This document shows positions 6,046 to 6,549 of a stretch of DNA of 6,549 bases, one piece after another (position 1 is the first letter of the stretch; every line of letters begins with the position of its first letter). Both the position numbers and the translations under genes were made by a program. Origin of the DNA: UBA3103 sp002365855 (GTDB taxonomy: Bacteria > Bacillota > Desulfotomaculia > Desulfotomaculales > Pelotomaculaceae); NCBI GenBank assembly GCA_030627625.1, contig DAOURR010000088.1, positions 1 through 6,549 on the forward strand, written 5' to 3'. The notes beneath the pieces were generated by a model, which did no database searches, was not told the origin of the DNA, and saw only the letters and a program-made list of their open reading frames with translations.

Positions 6046-6079
6046 ATTATATTTAAGCTATCGGCTGATCTATTGATCA
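6046..6079 (-). promoter_or_regulatory. Promoter and possible operator of the 197-residue gene
   Basis: A perfect TATAAT lies at 6051-6046 on the minus strand, placing transcription about 33 bases before the start codon. No good -35 box is present; instead an inverted repeat TGATC-tatt-GATCA (6066-6079) sits where the -35 would be. This fits an activator- or repressor-controlled promoter. Confidence 0.4.
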
Positions 6080-6084
6080 CCTTG

Positions 6085-6097
6085 ATGTATAATACAT
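6085..6097. promoter_or_regulatory. 13-bp palindrome ATGTATaATACAT
   Basis: Perfect six-base arms surround one central A, six bases from the repeat at 6066-6079. It could be a second operator upstream of the 197-residue gene. AT-rich palindromes also occur by chance in such spacers. Confidence 0.25.
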
Positions 6098-6176
6098 TTT
6101 ACATAACATTTTATTTGTTTTCATGAGACTTTTGTCCTAATTTTCCGGTACTTTATGGTCTTAAAAATTACGGGGT

Positions 6177-6214
6177 AAATAAAAAGCCCCGCCGGCACTT
6201 GATCCGGTAAGGCT
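6177..6214 (-). terminator. Terminator downstream of the rhodanese remnant
   Basis: On the minus strand AGCC (6214-6211) and CCGG (6207-6204) pair with CCGG (6195-6192) and GGCT (6188-6185) across an internal loop, and TTTTTATTTA follows. It lies about 95 bases past the remnant's stop and probably served that gene. Confidence 0.7.
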
Positions 6215-6310
6215 AAAGTAAAATGAAGCACATAGATTAAACCTTGAGACTCTTGAAAGCCTTCTATTGACGTCAAGCATGAATTCATCCTATTTTTAAG
6301 ACTGTATACC

Positions 6311-6518
6311 TTAGTCCCTGCCGTCCGTTTTCTTATCCAATACCTTATATGAGTTGTAACCGCCAATGATATTTTTTGCCCTAAATCCCCGTTGGCTCAG
6401 AAGGCGGGTGGCTATATAGCTGCGTATCCCAACCTGGCAGTAAGACAAAATCTCCTGACTTGACCGCTTTTTGTGATTGCGAACCCTTCATGCCAAAAAA
6501 ACCTTGGAAAATAGCCAT
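6311..6518 (-). pseudogene. Broken rhodanese-type sulfurtransferase gene
   Basis: The frame ending at 6311 reads EILSYCQVGIRSYIATRLLS and continues QRGFRAKNIIGGYNSYKVL to a TAA stop. YCQVGIRS is the active-site loop of rhodanese domains, like those at the C-terminus of CoA-disulfide-reductase-type enzymes, and the RGF...NIIGGY ending is typical of the fold. Going upstream, the frame meets a TGA at 6490-6488, only 24 residues before the active cysteine's end of the domain, so the N-terminal half of the domain is missing. A second frame from ATG 6518 reads MAIFQGFFGMKGSQSQKAVK then SGDFVLL, which resembles the start of small rhodanese proteins, and shares the same bases at 6438-6452 with the C-terminal frame. 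A short deletion at that point with frame loss would explain both. The sequence beyond 6549 could change this view. The identity of the C-terminal domain is fairly sure; the mechanism of damage is inference. Confidence 0.65.
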
Positions 6519-6549
6519 TTTGCTATAGCGTCAGGGCAAAAATGTATGC

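Noticed and set aside
6121..6366. 81-codon minus-strand frame starting inside the rhodanese remnant
   Set aside because: It overlaps the end of the rhodanese frame, runs through its terminator, and has no ribosome site or recognisable domain.

Overview
The window looks like chromosomal DNA of a low-to-mid GC Firmicute. Strong AGGAGG-type ribosome sites, TTG and GTG starts, AT-rich spacers and classic hairpin-plus-T-run terminators all fit. The gene content (a glutaconate-type CoA-transferase pair and an oxalate/formate-family transporter) recalls anaerobic Clostridia of the Pelotomaculum/Desulfotomaculum kind. That placement is an inference from style and content, not a database match.

Layout, left to right. 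Positions 1-43 hold the first codons of a minus-strand gene that leaves the window, with a promoter at 94-120. A 630-base divergent spacer follows, containing a 17-bp inverted repeat (253-320) and a long leader. Next are two plus-strand genes, 674-1687 and 1703-2509, encoding the A and B subunits of a family I CoA-transferase of the glutaconate (GctAB) type, closed by a terminator. A plus-strand gene with its own promoter and terminator (2726-3151) encodes a 141-residue protein with 14 cysteines, probably a multi-zinc-ribbon protein. Convergent to it is a minus-strand 12-helix MFS transporter of the OFA group (3300-4580). The 414-base spacer upstream of the transporter holds a perfect ribosome-binding site followed by a tiny reading frame, an inverted repeat, a 12-bp palindrome and a terminator. 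Two minus-strand genes of unknown function follow (4995-5306 and 5413-6006), separated by a terminator hairpin. At the right edge are the remains of a rhodanese-type gene (6311-6518) with its terminator still in place.

How they may work together: GctAB would move CoA between an acyl-CoA and a free organic acid in the cytoplasm, and the OFA carrier would move a small organic anion across the membrane. The two are close but lie on opposite strands with separate control, so a shared substrate is only a guess. No CRISPR array, tRNA, rRNA, insertion sequence or recognisable defence system is visible. The unexplained material is the two unknown genes, the cysteine-rich protein, the hairpin at 253-320, the orphan ribosome site at 4704-4713 and the broken rhodanese gene.
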